A stretch of 51,967 bases of DNA, from NCBI GenBank assembly GCA_943367595.1, contig CALRJS020000023.1, positions 1-51,967 of the forward strand. The letters are read 5' to 3'. Numbering within the stretch: the first letter of the stretch is position 1; each line of letters opens with the position of its first letter. Under the pieces are notes generated by a model. It was not told the origin of the DNA. It saw only the letters and a list, made by a program, of their open reading frames with translations, and made no database searches. The position numbers and the translations under genes were made by a program. Of this stretch, positions 19,184 through 27,608 are shown one piece after another. This DNA is from MW101C3 sp943367595 (GTDB taxonomy: Bacteria > Cyanobacteriota > Cyanobacteriia > PCC-6307 > Cyanobiaceae).

Positions 19184-20092
19184 ATGGGTTCTCGCAGCCG
19201 TTACAGCGCCATCCCTCCGGCCGAGCGGCTGCCCGCCTGGCTGCGGCGGCCGCTGGGCAACGTCTCCGAGCTGGAGCGGGTGCAGGCGGTGGTGAAGCAG
19301 GAACGGCTGCACACGATCTGCGAGGAGGGGCGCTGCCCCAACCGGGGCGAGTGCTACGCCGCCGGAACAGCCACTTTTCTGCTGGGGGGCCCGATCTGCA
19401 CCCGCAGCTGCGCCTTCTGCCAGGTGGAGAAAGGCCAGGCCCCTCTGCCGATCGACCCGGCCGAGGCCGAGCGGGTGGCGCAGGCGGTGGAGCGCATGGG
19501 CCTGCGTTATGTGGTGCTCACCGCCGTGGCCCGCGACGACCAGGCCGATCACGGCGCTTCCCTGTTCACCGCCACCATGGCCGCGATCCGGCGGCGCCAG
19601 CCACTGATCGCGATCGAAGTGCTGACGCCCGATTTCTGGGGAGGGCACCGGCAGGAGGCCGACGGCCAGGCCGCCCAACGGCACCGCCTGCAGCAGGTGC
19701 TGGCCGCCGGACCCGTCTGCTTCAACCACAACCTGGAGACGGTGGAGCGGCTCCAGGGGGAGGTGCGGCGCGGCGCCACCTATGCCCGCTCCTTGAACCT
19801 GCTGGCGGCGGCGCAGGAGCTGGCTCCCCAGATCCCCACAAAATCAGGGTTGATGCTGGGGCTGGGCGAATCCAGAGAAGAAGTGGAAGCCACCCTGCAC
19901 GACCTCAGGGCCGTGGGCTGCCAGCGCCTGACGCTGGGGCAGTATCTGCGCCCCTCCCTGGCCCACCTGCCGGTGGCGCGCTACTGGACGCCGACGGAGT
20001 TCGAGCAGCTGGGGGCGATCGCCACCGCCATGGGCTTCGCCCAGGTGCGCAGCGGGCCATTGGTGCGCAGCAGCTACCACGCTGCCAGCTGA
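19184..20092 (+). CDS. lipA: Lipoyl synthase
   Basis: A 302-aa radical SAM enzyme that inserts two sulfurs into octanoyl groups on lipoyl-dependent proteins. Both iron-sulfur sites are visible: the auxiliary cluster motif C46-x4-C51-x5-C57 and the radical SAM motif C72-x3-C76-x2-C79. Conserved TAVARDDQADHGA and the C-terminal GPLVRSSYHA motif support full activity. ATG at 19184 (MGSRSRYSAIPP) gives family length; the frame runs further upstream but overlaps recR, which ends 46 bases earlier. Probably co-transcribed with recR. Confidence 0.96.
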   Translation: MGSRSRYSAIPPAERLPAWLRRPLGNVSELERVQAVVKQERLHTICEEGRCPNRGECYAAGTATFLLGGPICTRSCAFCQVEKGQAPLPIDPAEAERVAQAVERMGLRYVVLTAVARDDQADHGASLFTATMAAIRRRQPLIAIEVLTPDFWGGHRQEADGQAAQRHRLQQVLAAGPVCFNHNLETVERLQGEVRRGATYARSLNLLAAAQELAPQIPTKSGLMLGLGESREEVEATLHDLRAVGCQRLTLGQYLRPSLAHLPVARYWTPTEFEQLGAIATAMGFAQVRSGPLVRSSYHAAS

Positions 20093-20097
20093 GGCGA

Positions 20098-20158
20098 GTG
20101 GCCACGCCGCTGGCTCAGCCGGGTGGCCACGCCATCCCCTGATCGGGTTGGCCGCGCC
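20098..20158. repeat. Short GTGGCCACGCC repeats between lipA and GGDEF gene
   Basis: GTGGCCACGCC occurs at 20098-20108 and 20123-20133, and a variant (GTTGGCCGCGCC) at 20147-20158. They fill the gap between two convergent genes; no function is evident. Confidence 0.45.
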
Positions 20159-20170
20159 ACAGGTGGCCGG

Positions 20171-21328
20171 TCACTGCAGCATCAGCTGGCAGGAGCGCTT
20201 GGTCTGACGGGCGCGGTTGAGGGCGATCTCGGCGCGGGCCAGCACCTCGGTGGCCTGGGCGTCTTCCGGTTCCAGCAGCGGCCAATGGGTTTCGATGCCC
20301 ACGCTGGCGCTCATGAACGGGTCGAGGGCGGCGGGATGGGCGATCCTCAGGCCCTGGATCTCGGCCACCAGCTCAGCGGCCAGGCGCTCGGTTTCCACGC
20401 CGGTGACCGAGGGCAGGAGAATGGCGAAAGCATCCGCGCCGACCCGTGCCAGCAAGGGGTTGTCGGCACCCAGGCGCCGGGTGAGCAGCCGGGCGATCGA
20501 CTGCAGGCTGTCGTCGGCACAGAAGTGGCCGAATGTGTCGTTGTAGGCGCCGAAATCATCGAGATCCAGGATCACCAGGGAGAACGGATCACCGGTCACT
20601 CGCGACAAGGCAATCTGCTGACTGAGCTGCTGCTCGAAGCTGCCGCGGTTGGAGAGTGCCGTGAGCGGATCCCGCCACCCCCACTGGCGGCCTTCATGGC
20701 CCACGCAGGCCAGAATGGTGGGAACCATGGTGCCCACCAGGCGGTTGAGCGCGGCCAGCTCCCATAGGAGAAATCCTCCGGGCCGCTGGGTGGCCATCGT
20801 GAGAATCAGCTCATGGCTGCCATCACTCCCAAGGGGCACGGCGATGTAGTCGGTGTAACGCTCGCGACGCATATCCCTGGCCAGTGCATAGGGAATGTCT
20901 CCAGGCTTGAGGTTTTCCAGCAGCAGACGTTCGGGGGCTTTCTTTTCACACACCGCGTGCAGCACGCTGGTGCGGTGATCCATGCCGGCAAAGAACTCAC
21001 TGCCCCGAAAGAAGGAACGCACCGCCTCCGGGTTTTCCACATCCCACCAGTACTGAATGCCACCCTGACCGGTTTCGGTGGGTACCAGCGCCAGGGCGAT
21101 GCGGTGCAGCGGAAAACCGGCAGCCACCAGATGCCTCACCCCATGCAGGAGCAGATCGGCCGGATTGCGATACGGAGGCGGGAAGGTTTGATCGGCCTCC
21201 ACCCAGATGGCCTTCAAGGCACGGATGGCCCTGAGCTGGAGGTGATGGCGCCGAGAGGAACCGGAGCCGATCATGGGAGAAGCTGAGAGCTCCTGATGAT
21301 CATCGCGCAGGGAAAAGGATTCGAGCAT
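20171..21328 (-). CDS. Degenerate GGDEF-domain protein with cyclase-associated N-terminal domain
   Basis: A 385-aa protein. Residues about 55-210 (LLLHGVRHLVAAGFPLHRIAL ... YIAVPLG ... ATQRPGGFLLWELAAL) resemble the N-terminal domain found before the catalytic domain of many class III adenylate cyclases. Residues 218-380 are a GGDEF domain with DPLTALSNRGSF and ILDLDDFGAYNDTFGH. The signature itself reads GADAF (297-301): the second Gly and the catalytic Glu are both Ala, so diguanylate cyclase activity is unlikely. It may bind nucleotide or act as a partner subunit. ATG at 21328 overlaps the stop of the upstream GGDEF-EAL gene (TGATG), so translation is coupled. Confidence 0.85.
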   Translation of the reverse strand: MLESFSLRDDHQELSASPMIGSGSSRRHHLQLRAIRALKAIWVEADQTFPPPYRNPADLLLHGVRHLVAAGFPLHRIALALVPTETGQGGIQYWWDVENPEAVRSFFRGSEFFAGMDHRTSVLHAVCEKKAPERLLLENLKPGDIPYALARDMRRERYTDYIAVPLGSDGSHELILTMATQRPGGFLLWELAALNRLVGTMVPTILACVGHEGRQWGWRDPLTALSNRGSFEQQLSQQIALSRVTGDPFSLVILDLDDFGAYNDTFGHFCADDSLQSIARLLTRRLGADNPLLARVGADAFAILLPSVTGVETERLAAELVAEIQGLRIAHPAALDPFMSASVGIETHWPLLEPEDAQATEVLARAEIALNRARQTKRSCQLMLQ

Positions 21329-23088
21329 CAGACGCAATCGGCAAGCGCTTCCGAACGCGACTGAATCAGCGAGAGAGTGCTGGGAGCATTCAGCGGGCGG
21401 CCAACCAGATAGCCCTGGATGTAATCACAGCCAAGCTTCTTGAGCACATCCAACTGCTCCTGACGCTCCACCCCCTCCGCGATCGCATGAAGGCCCAGCG
21501 CCTTGGCCATGCTGATCACCGCCTTGACGATCACCTCATCCTCCTGGTTTCTACCCAGACCTTCAATGAAAGATTTATCGATCTTGAGAATTTCAACCGG
21601 CAGCCGCTTGAGGTAGCGCATGGAGGTGTAACCAGAGCCGAAGTCGTCGATGGCCAGGTTGGCCCCCAGGGCCTTGATCTGCCGGAAGGCACGCAGGGTG
21701 GCATCAACATCTTCGATCAGCATCGTTTCGGTGATCTCGATGTAGAGGCGATCCGCCGGAAAATTCGACTCAAACAACGCCATGGCGATCTGTTTGGGCG
21801 TGCCTGGATCGAGGAGGCTGCGGACCGACAGATTCACCGAGAGCCCCAGGCTCTGATCCGGGCAGACCGCATGCCAGCGGGCCATATGCTTGCAGGCCTG
21901 CTGAAGCACGATCGAATCGATCTGCACGATCAGCCCGCTTTCCTCGGCCACGGGAATGAACTCACTGGGAGAGATCAGACCGTGCATCGGGTGCTGCCAA
22001 CGGGCCAGCGATTCGAAGCCCAGAATCCGCTGATCGTGCACATCAAAGATCGGCTGGAAGTAGCAGGTAATCTCACCAGCTGCCAGCGCCCGCCGAAGGT
22101 CCTGCTCCAGGGTGGCCGCCTTCAGGGCGGTGTTTCGCATCTGCTGGTCGAAATAGGCAAGGCAGCCCCGGCCATTGGCCTTCGCCTTGTACATGGCCAT
22201 GTCAGCATTTTCGATCAGCACTTCAGCGCTGTCTTTGCCGTTGGCGATGGCCACACCGATGGAAGCCGAGTGGCTGAGCAATTTGTTGCCGATCGTCATC
22301 GGTCGGCCGATCAGATCGATGATGCGTGAACCAAGCGCCTGCACCGATTCCTGTGAAGAATTTGAACTCACGATGATGAACTCATCACCGGAGAGGCGCC
22401 CCACCAGATCACCGGAACGCACACATTGCCGCAGGCACTTGGCCACCGTGATCAGAAAACGATCACCGGTGGTATGGCCATGGGCATCGTTGATCAACTT
22501 GAAGCGATCGATGTCGATGAACAGGACAGCCAGAGCGCCCGTCCTGCCGCCGCTGCGCAGGTTCGATTCCAGGCTGAGTGCCAGCTGGTTGAGCACGTGG
22601 CTGCGGTTCGGCAGGCCCGTCAGCAGGTCGTAGCTGGATTGATCGAGGGCCGCCCGCGTGGCGGAGCGCTCCGCCAGCATCGACTTGCTCACCTGGGCGC
22701 ACAGCTGCAGGCTCTGGGCCATGGCCTTCAGCAGCCAGCGCTCCTGCAGATCGAAGGGGGTCTGGAAGCGGGCGATCAGCAGCACATCGAGGCCGGGCAG
22801 CTGGCACCAATGCACCTGCCGCAGCCCCGTGGCCAGGCGGATCTCCGCCGGCCGGTCTGCGGCAACCCGCAGCAGCAGGGCCTGATCTTCCACGCTCAGA
22901 CCCAACGAGCAGCGGAAGGTTTGATTGGTGATCAGGGCGGCCACATCGGCCTTGAGAGCCAGCGCCAGCTGGTCGACCACTTCGTTGGTGGTGGCGGGGT
23001 CCTCGATGGAAAACGCGGCCAGGATGGCCGCGTGGGCCCTCAACGACCAGGGAATCCCCGAGGAGGCGTGCTCGTTCTCGCTCCTCAT
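21328..23088 (-). CDS. GGDEF-EAL cyclic-di-GMP protein with GAF-like N-terminus
   Basis: A 586-aa protein predicted to turn over cyclic-di-GMP. Residues ~20-135 look GAF-like. The GGDEF domain has SGDEF at 233-237 (first Gly replaced, D and E kept). The EAL domain has ESL at 359-361, NLSVRSLL, the EITET motif, DDFGSGY (481-487), KIDKSFI and EGVE, so phosphodiesterase activity is plausible. No membrane segment is seen. Start: ATG at 23088 with a good Shine-Dalgarno (AGGAG, 5 bases upstream), preferred to the frame beginning at 23145. It forms a coupled pair with the downstream degenerate GGDEF gene. Confidence 0.9.
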   Translation of the reverse strand: MRSENEHASSGIPWSLRAHAAILAAFSIEDPATTNEVVDQLALALKADVAALITNQTFRCSLGLSVEDQALLLRVAADRPAEIRLATGLRQVHWCQLPGLDVLLIARFQTPFDLQERWLLKAMAQSLQLCAQVSKSMLAERSATRAALDQSSYDLLTGLPNRSHVLNQLALSLESNLRSGGRTGALAVLFIDIDRFKLINDAHGHTTGDRFLITVAKCLRQCVRSGDLVGRLSGDEFIIVSSNSSQESVQALGSRIIDLIGRPMTIGNKLLSHSASIGVAIANGKDSAEVLIENADMAMYKAKANGRGCLAYFDQQMRNTALKAATLEQDLRRALAAGEITCYFQPIFDVHDQRILGFESLARWQHPMHGLISPSEFIPVAEESGLIVQIDSIVLQQACKHMARWHAVCPDQSLGLSVNLSVRSLLDPGTPKQIAMALFESNFPADRLYIEITETMLIEDVDATLRAFRQIKALGANLAIDDFGSGYTSMRYLKRLPVEILKIDKSFIEGLGRNQEDEVIVKAVISMAKALGLHAIAEGVERQEQLDVLKKLGCDYIQGYLVGRPLNAPSTLSLIQSRSEALADCV

Positions 23089-23302
23089 GGGATCTCCTGC
23101 TTGGGAGGAGCGCACGGTCGCCCGCAGTTCCGGCTCAGACGGCAACCCCTCTGGGCCTCAATCGGGCCAGCAGGTGAGCGGAGATTGGGCCGAAACCTGG
23201 ACACGGCATCACCACGGAAGTTGTTGAAGAAAGTGCCCGGTGCGACCGAACCCTGTGAAAAAGTGGCTGTTGATGAGGCAAAAGCCATCAAGGCTCACAG
23301 GA

Positions 23303-23322
23303 ATCACTGAAACTTCAGTGAT
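23303..23322. promoter_or_regulatory. Perfect inverted repeat between two minus-strand genes
   Basis: ATCACTGAA and TTCAGTGAT form a 9-bp perfect inverted repeat with a 2-base centre. It lies 12 bases past the aminotransferase stop and 215 bases upstream of the GGDEF-EAL start. With no U-tract, it may be an operator for the signalling pair or a weak terminator for the aminotransferase. Confidence 0.45.
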
Positions 23323-23334
23323 AGGAGCCTGAGT

Positions 23335-24606
23335 CTAACCAACGCCGTCTCGATGACCCGGTACGCATTGCAACAGAGTGCTAGCAGATTCCTCAACATC
23401 TGACACACCCAAGCGCGACCATTCCCGCAATCCCCGTGCCAGCCGGTCGAGTCCTTCGGCCAGCACCCCCGCTGAGGTGGCGAAGCAGAGGCGCACATGG
23501 CCGGCGGCACCGGCCCCGAACCAGCGGGGGCTGCCGGGCACCACGGCCAGCCGGTGCCGCTGCAGCAACCACTCCGTCAGGGGCTCCACGCCCCTCTCCC
23601 CGGCCGGCACCCGCACGAGCGCCACGTAGGTGGCATCGGGCGTTTCCACTGCGACGCCGGGCATGGCCCGCAGCAGCGTGATGGCCTGATCGCGGCGCTC
23701 CAACAGATGCTGCTGGAAGGCCTGAAGCCACCGCAGCCCCTCCGGCGAATAGGCCGCCTCCGCCGCCACCTGGCTGAGGGTGGCCACCCCTGCCACCGTG
23801 GCGGGCTGCTCACTGGCCGCCAGCATGCGGGCACAAGCATCGGCATCCACCATGGCCACGTAGCCCACCCGCAGGCCGGCCAGGGCAAAGGCCTTCGAGA
23901 AGCCATGCACCACGGCGCCCTGGGCCGCCAGAGCTGGCTCGAGCGCCAGCCAGCTGGTGAACACAGCCGGTGGGTACACCACCTCGCTCCAGATCTCATC
24001 GCTCAGCACGCGAATGCCGCGCTCCAGGCAGAAACGGCCGAGGGCCTCGAGCTCATCGCGCCGGAAGCAGCGGCCGAGCGGGTTGTGGGGGTTGCAGAGG
24101 CAGAACAGGCGGGTGCGCGGACTGATCAGCCTCTCGAGCGCCTCAAAATCGAGCGGGGCATGGCGGTCGAGGCGCCAGAACAGCGGCGTGGCTCCGGCGG
24201 CGCGCACGGTGTGAGCAAAGAGAAAATCCGCCGGATCCCACACCACCGCCTCATCTCCCGGGCGGAGCCACTGGCTGGCCACCATGGCCAGGCCTGCGGC
24301 GGCACTGTCCACGGCGATCACCCCATCCGCGCGCACATCGGCGCCACGCTCCTGGCGCAGGTAGGTGGCCACGGCGGCACGGAAGGAGGGCAGCCCCCCG
24401 GCTGGGCCATAGCTGAACACTCCACCGCTGGCGTAGCGGATCACGGCCTCCCTGATCACCGGAGCGGTGGGAAAGTCGGGATCGGCGGCGGTGAGGGGAA
24501 TGACCCCTTCGGGCTGCTCGGCCCAGCGCATGTTGTAAGCGCGCTCGCGCAGCAGTTCGAAAGGAACGGCGTCATCGTCGAAACGGACGCCTTCGGCCCC
24601 ATTCAT
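23335..24606 (-). CDS. PLP-dependent aminotransferase class I/II (PatB/MalY-like)
   Basis: A 423-aa fold-type I PLP enzyme. The opening FELLRERAYNMRWAEQPEGVIPLTAAD resembles the MalY/PatB branch. Active-site residues are N172 in CNPHNPLGR, D203 in LSDEIW and the PLP-binding K238 in HGFSKAFALAG, with the phosphate-binding Arg in AGLRVGY. It could be a transaminase or a carbon-sulfur lyase; sequence alone does not decide. The start overlaps the stop of the upstream FAD monooxygenase gene by 4 nt, indicating a functional pair. About 25 C-terminal residues look unrelated to the fold. Confidence 0.88.
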   Translation of the reverse strand: MNGAEGVRFDDDAVPFELLRERAYNMRWAEQPEGVIPLTAADPDFPTAPVIREAVIRYASGGVFSYGPAGGLPSFRAAVATYLRQERGADVRADGVIAVDSAAAGLAMVASQWLRPGDEAVVWDPADFLFAHTVRAAGATPLFWRLDRHAPLDFEALERLISPRTRLFCLCNPHNPLGRCFRRDELEALGRFCLERGIRVLSDEIWSEVVYPPAVFTSWLALEPALAAQGAVVHGFSKAFALAGLRVGYVAMVDADACARMLAASEQPATVAGVATLSQVAAEAAYSPEGLRWLQAFQQHLLERRDQAITLLRAMPGVAVETPDATYVALVRVPAGERGVEPLTEWLLQRHRLAVVPGSPRWFGAGAAGHVRLCFATSAGVLAEGLDRLARGLREWSRLGVSDVEESASTLLQCVPGHRDGVG

Positions 24607-25721
24607 TTCGCCAGTGGCAAAGACGTACTCTCCACGTCGGCCGGGGGACGCACGAACTGAGCCGCCATGGAGCGCCCGGCGTGCAGGTAGCGCTTGAGCG
24701 ACGGATGGCGCTGGTGGTGGTAGGTGCTCAGGGCCCGATTGAGATCGACAGGCAGCCGGCAGGCCAGCAGCTGCGCGGAGAGGCAGACCGCATCCTCAAG
24801 CGCCGTGTTCGCGCCTTGGCTGGTGAAGGGAAGAAGCGGATGAGCCGCGTCCCCCGCCAGCACCAGGTTGCCCCGCGCCAGACGGGGCGGTGGATCGATA
24901 TCGAGCGGCTGCCAGAGATGGGGCAGGGAGGGATGGGTGGCCTCGATCGTTTCCCGCACAAACTGCGGAAAGCTGCGCAGGTGGGTGTCGAGGAAGGCGG
25001 CAATGGCGCCGGGCTCCGGGGGCGCAAAGCGGTGGCTGTCGAACTGCACGAACCAGATCATACGCCCCTTGGCAAGGGGCACCAGCCCCACTGCAAACCC
25101 GCCAGCGGGATCCAGGACCTTGACGAAGCGGTGGCCCAGGGTGGCCGCCACCGCAGGCAGATGGACACAGGCGACGATCTCGTTGACGCGGGCGCGGCGC
25201 GGCGGCACCGAGGGGCGATCAGCGGTGAGGTGAGCGCGGCAACGGGAGTTGACCCCATCAGCGCCTACGAACACATCAGCGCTGTGACGCACCAGCGATG
25301 CCTGATCACCGCAGGCGAAGGAGGCCGAGAGCATGCGGTCGCGGTCGTGCTCGAAGGCTTCAAAGCGGTGGTTGAACTGAATCACCCCGGGGGGCAGTCC
25401 GTCAGCCAGTGCCCTCAGCAGCGAGGGACGGTCGACCGCAATGGTGTGGGTGACGGCGTGCTGGGCAATCGAGCGCCCGCAGGAGGAAAGGATCGAGACC
25501 CGCTCCAGCGCATGGCCGATGCCACTGGCCAACACATCGATGCCGAGCGATTGCAGGGCGCGCTGGCCGTTCTCCAGCACCAGGAAGCCGAAGCCCTGGC
25601 GGTCCATCGTGGTGGAGCGCTCAAACACGTTGATCCGCTCACCGCCGCCGGCACCGCCGCGGCAGAGGGAACGAGCCAGCGCCAGACCGGCTACACCGCC
25701 ACCGATGACGGCCACCTTCAT
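24603..25721 (-). CDS. FAD-dependent monooxygenase (UbiH/salicylate hydroxylase-like)
   Basis: A flavoprotein of about 372 aa. The N-terminal motif is MKVAVIGGGVAGLALA, the middle motif VFVGADGVNSRCR, and the C-terminal FAD motif LVLAGDAAHPLLPFTSQGANTALEDA. These three define class A aromatic/ring hydroxylases that use NAD(P)H and oxygen. Start: ATG at 25721 gives the motif at the N-terminus; ATG at 25745, four bases after GAGGG, is equally possible. The coupled downstream aminotransferase suggests a short pathway acting on an amino acid or its keto acid. Upstream lies a long non-coding region. Confidence 0.88.
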   Translation of the reverse strand: MKVAVIGGGVAGLALARSLCRGGAGGGERINVFERSTTMDRQGFGFLVLENGQRALQSLGIDVLASGIGHALERVSILSSCGRSIAQHAVTHTIAVDRPSLLRALADGLPPGVIQFNHRFEAFEHDRDRMLSASFACGDQASLVRHSADVFVGADGVNSRCRAHLTADRPSVPPRRARVNEIVACVHLPAVAATLGHRFVKVLDPAGGFAVGLVPLAKGRMIWFVQFDSHRFAPPEPGAIAAFLDTHLRSFPQFVRETIEATHPSLPHLWQPLDIDPPPRLARGNLVLAGDAAHPLLPFTSQGANTALEDAVCLSAQLLACRLPVDLNRALSTYHHQRHPSLKRYLHAGRSMAAQFVRPPADVESTSLPLAK

Positions 25722-26122
25722 CTCAGAAAGACCCAGTGGCCCCATCGACCCTCGCTCCAGTGATTCAGAACTGTGAAGCCAGATCTTCTCGCGGCTAAGT
25801 GAAGAACCGTGCATCAAAGAACACGTTCACGCTGCATTCATGGGCCATCAAGGGATCACAACGCCTCATATCATGGGAGCAGAATGTGAGCTTGGTAAAA
25901 ATTTCATGAGAGATCGTTGATCTCGCCGCTTGCCCCTGCTTGAATCATCTCAGATTGACCATCTGTTCCCCGCGGGCAGCGAGCCTTTTGGTGGCAGGGG
26001 GTCTCAAAGGTTATCCAGAGATCGCTTGGTACCCAGCCCGATCGCATCCACGATTTCGGCTGGGGAAGGTCTGGACAACTGCCAGCTCGCCAATCACCAT
26101 CAAGGAAGGAGCATGGATTTCA

Positions 26123-26136
26123 GCCAGTGAACTGGC
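26123..26136. promoter_or_regulatory. Short palindrome GCCAGT-GA-ACTGGC
   Basis: A perfect 6-bp inverted repeat with a 2-base centre in the gap1 upstream region. It could be an operator; no regulator is identified. Confidence 0.35.
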
Positions 26137-26188
26137 CGACACCTTGAGTTGTTCAGGCTTTCCTTAGCAGAGCACCTGCAATCCGTGT

Positions 26189-26216
26189 CAAAGGATGTGA
26201 ACTCGCACATCCTTTG
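26189..26216. promoter_or_regulatory. 11-bp perfect stem-loop upstream of gap1
   Basis: CAAAGGATGTG, loop AACTCG, CACATCCTTTG: a perfect 11-bp stem with a 6-base loop about 390 bases before the gap1 start. No U-tract follows on either strand, so it is not a standard intrinsic terminator. It may be part of a structured RNA or a two-half operator. Confidence 0.55.
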
Positions 26217-26400
26217 CCCTGAATTCACCCACCCACACCACCGGAAAGCGCCATCGGCACACCGCCATGGCTCACGGACCAGGCGTTCAGGGCACCGAAA
26301 GCGGCCAGGCGCTCGCTGGAGCAAAGGCGAACAGGCGGAATCATCATCAGCAAAGCGGAAATCAATCGAAAGAAATGCGCCTGCCGCAGGCGAATCATCG

Positions 26401-26440
26401 GCGAGTAACGACCTCAAACACTCGCTTGCCGCGGGGCAAG
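26401..26440 (+). promoter_or_regulatory. Two adjacent hairpins in the gap1 upstream region
   Basis: GCGAGT/ACTCGC (26401-26425, 13-base loop) is followed at once by CTTGCC-GCGG-GGCAAG (26425-26440). They share one base at the junction. No terminator U-tract follows. Confidence 0.4.
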
Positions 26441-26609
26441 GCGCTGGCCAACCATTCACGACAAACCCTGTCAGCGGCAGCAGAGCCCTGCCAGCGCCCT
26501 GAGAGGATCGGTTGCCGGTGCATCCAACACCCGCACAGTGTCGTCAGATCGCCAGCAAGGAAACAACCTTGCGGGAATCACACACGGCATCACGCCAGAG
26601 GCTTCTTCC

Positions 26610-27608
26610 ATGACCATCACCATCGGCATCAACGGATTCGGGCGAATCGGCAGGCTTGTGTTTCGCCGTGCCTTCGAAACCGAAGGAATCCGTGTTGTCG
26701 CCATCAACGATCTCCTGGATATCGATTACATCGCCTACATGCTCCGCTACGACTCCACCCATGGTCGCTTCAAGGGGGAGGTAGAGATCGACGGCAACAA
26801 CCTGATCGTGAACGGTCACCCGGTGCGGGTCAGCGCCGAGCGGGATCCGAAGGCCCTGGCCTGGGGTGCGGTGGGCGCCGAGGTGGTGCTGGAGGCCACC
26901 GGCCTGTTTCTCACCGATGCCACGGCCAGGGCCCACATCGAAGCCGGCGCGCGCAAGGTGGTGCTCTCCGCTCCCTCGAAAGACGACACCCCCATGTTCG
27001 TGATGGGGGTCAATCACACCAGCTACGCCGGTCAGGACATCGTCTCCAATGCCTCGTGCACCACGAACTGCCTGGCACCGATCGCCAAGGTGCTGCACGA
27101 CAGCTTCGGCATCAGCTCCGGCCTGATGACCACCGTGCATGCCACCACGGCCACCCAGAAAACCGTGGACGGCCCTTCCGTCAAAGACTGGCGCGGCGGG
27201 CGGGGTGCCGGACAGAACATCATCCCGTCCTCCACCGGAGCGGCACGGGCGGTGGGCAAGGTGATTCCGGCCCTCAACGGCAAGCTCACCGGCATGGCGT
27301 TCCGGGTGCCCACCCCCGATGTGTCCGTGGTGGATCTCACCGTGAATCTGGCCACCCCCACCACCTACGACGCCATCAAGCAGGCCATGCGGACGGCGGC
27401 GGAAGGGCCGATGCAAGGGGTGCTGGGTTACACCGAGGATGAGGTGGTGTCAGCGGATTTCGTGGGCGAAACCTGCACCTCGGTGTTCGACGCCAATGCC
27501 GGCATCGCCCTCACCGACACCTTCGTGAAAGTGGTGGCCTGGTACGACAACGAATGGGGCTACTCCTGCAAATGCCTCGACCTCATTCGTCACATCGCCA
27601 GCCGCTGA
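26610..27608 (+). CDS. gap1: Glyceraldehyde-3-phosphate dehydrogenase, glycolytic Gap1 type
   Basis: A 332-aa enzyme oxidising glyceraldehyde-3-phosphate. GINGFGRIGR (6-15) is the NAD-binding motif, and SNASCTTNC holds the catalytic Cys150. The body is strikingly close to the E. coli GapA pattern (DYIAYMLRYDSTHGRF, GLMTTVHATTATQKTVDG, GYTEDEVVSADF), unlike the photosynthetic NADP-using Gap2. D34 after the second strand fits NAD preference. In cyanobacteria Gap1 serves glycolysis in the dark. ATG at 26610 gives the expected N-terminus; the frame to 26538 adds 24 unrelated residues. A long structured upstream region suggests special regulation. Its 3' end overlaps the next convergent gene by 19 bases. 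Confidence 0.95.
   Translation: MTITIGINGFGRIGRLVFRRAFETEGIRVVAINDLLDIDYIAYMLRYDSTHGRFKGEVEIDGNNLIVNGHPVRVSAERDPKALAWGAVGAEVVLEATGLFLTDATARAHIEAGARKVVLSAPSKDDTPMFVMGVNHTSYAGQDIVSNASCTTNCLAPIAKVLHDSFGISSGLMTTVHATTATQKTVDGPSVKDWRGGRGAGQNIIPSSTGAARAVGKVIPALNGKLTGMAFRVPTPDVSVVDLTVNLATPTTYDAIKQAMRTAAEGPMQGVLGYTEDEVVSADFVGETCTSVFDANAGIALTDTFVKVVAWYDNEWGYSCKCLDLIRHIASR

Larger units (their letters stand above)
25746..26609. other. Long non-coding, hairpin-rich region upstream of gap1
   Basis: About 860 bases between divergent genes without a convincing protein gene; short open frames lack domain signals and overlap one another. The base composition looks less GC-rich than its surroundings. It must hold both divergent promoters. 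It contains inverted repeats at 26123-26136, 26189-26216, 26401-26425 and 26425-26440. It could encode a small RNA or a long structured leader of gap1. Confidence 0.55.

Noticed and set aside
26267..27442. 391-codon plus-strand open frame over gap1 and its leader
   Set aside because: Out of frame with gap1, Arg/His/Gly-rich, and without any domain.
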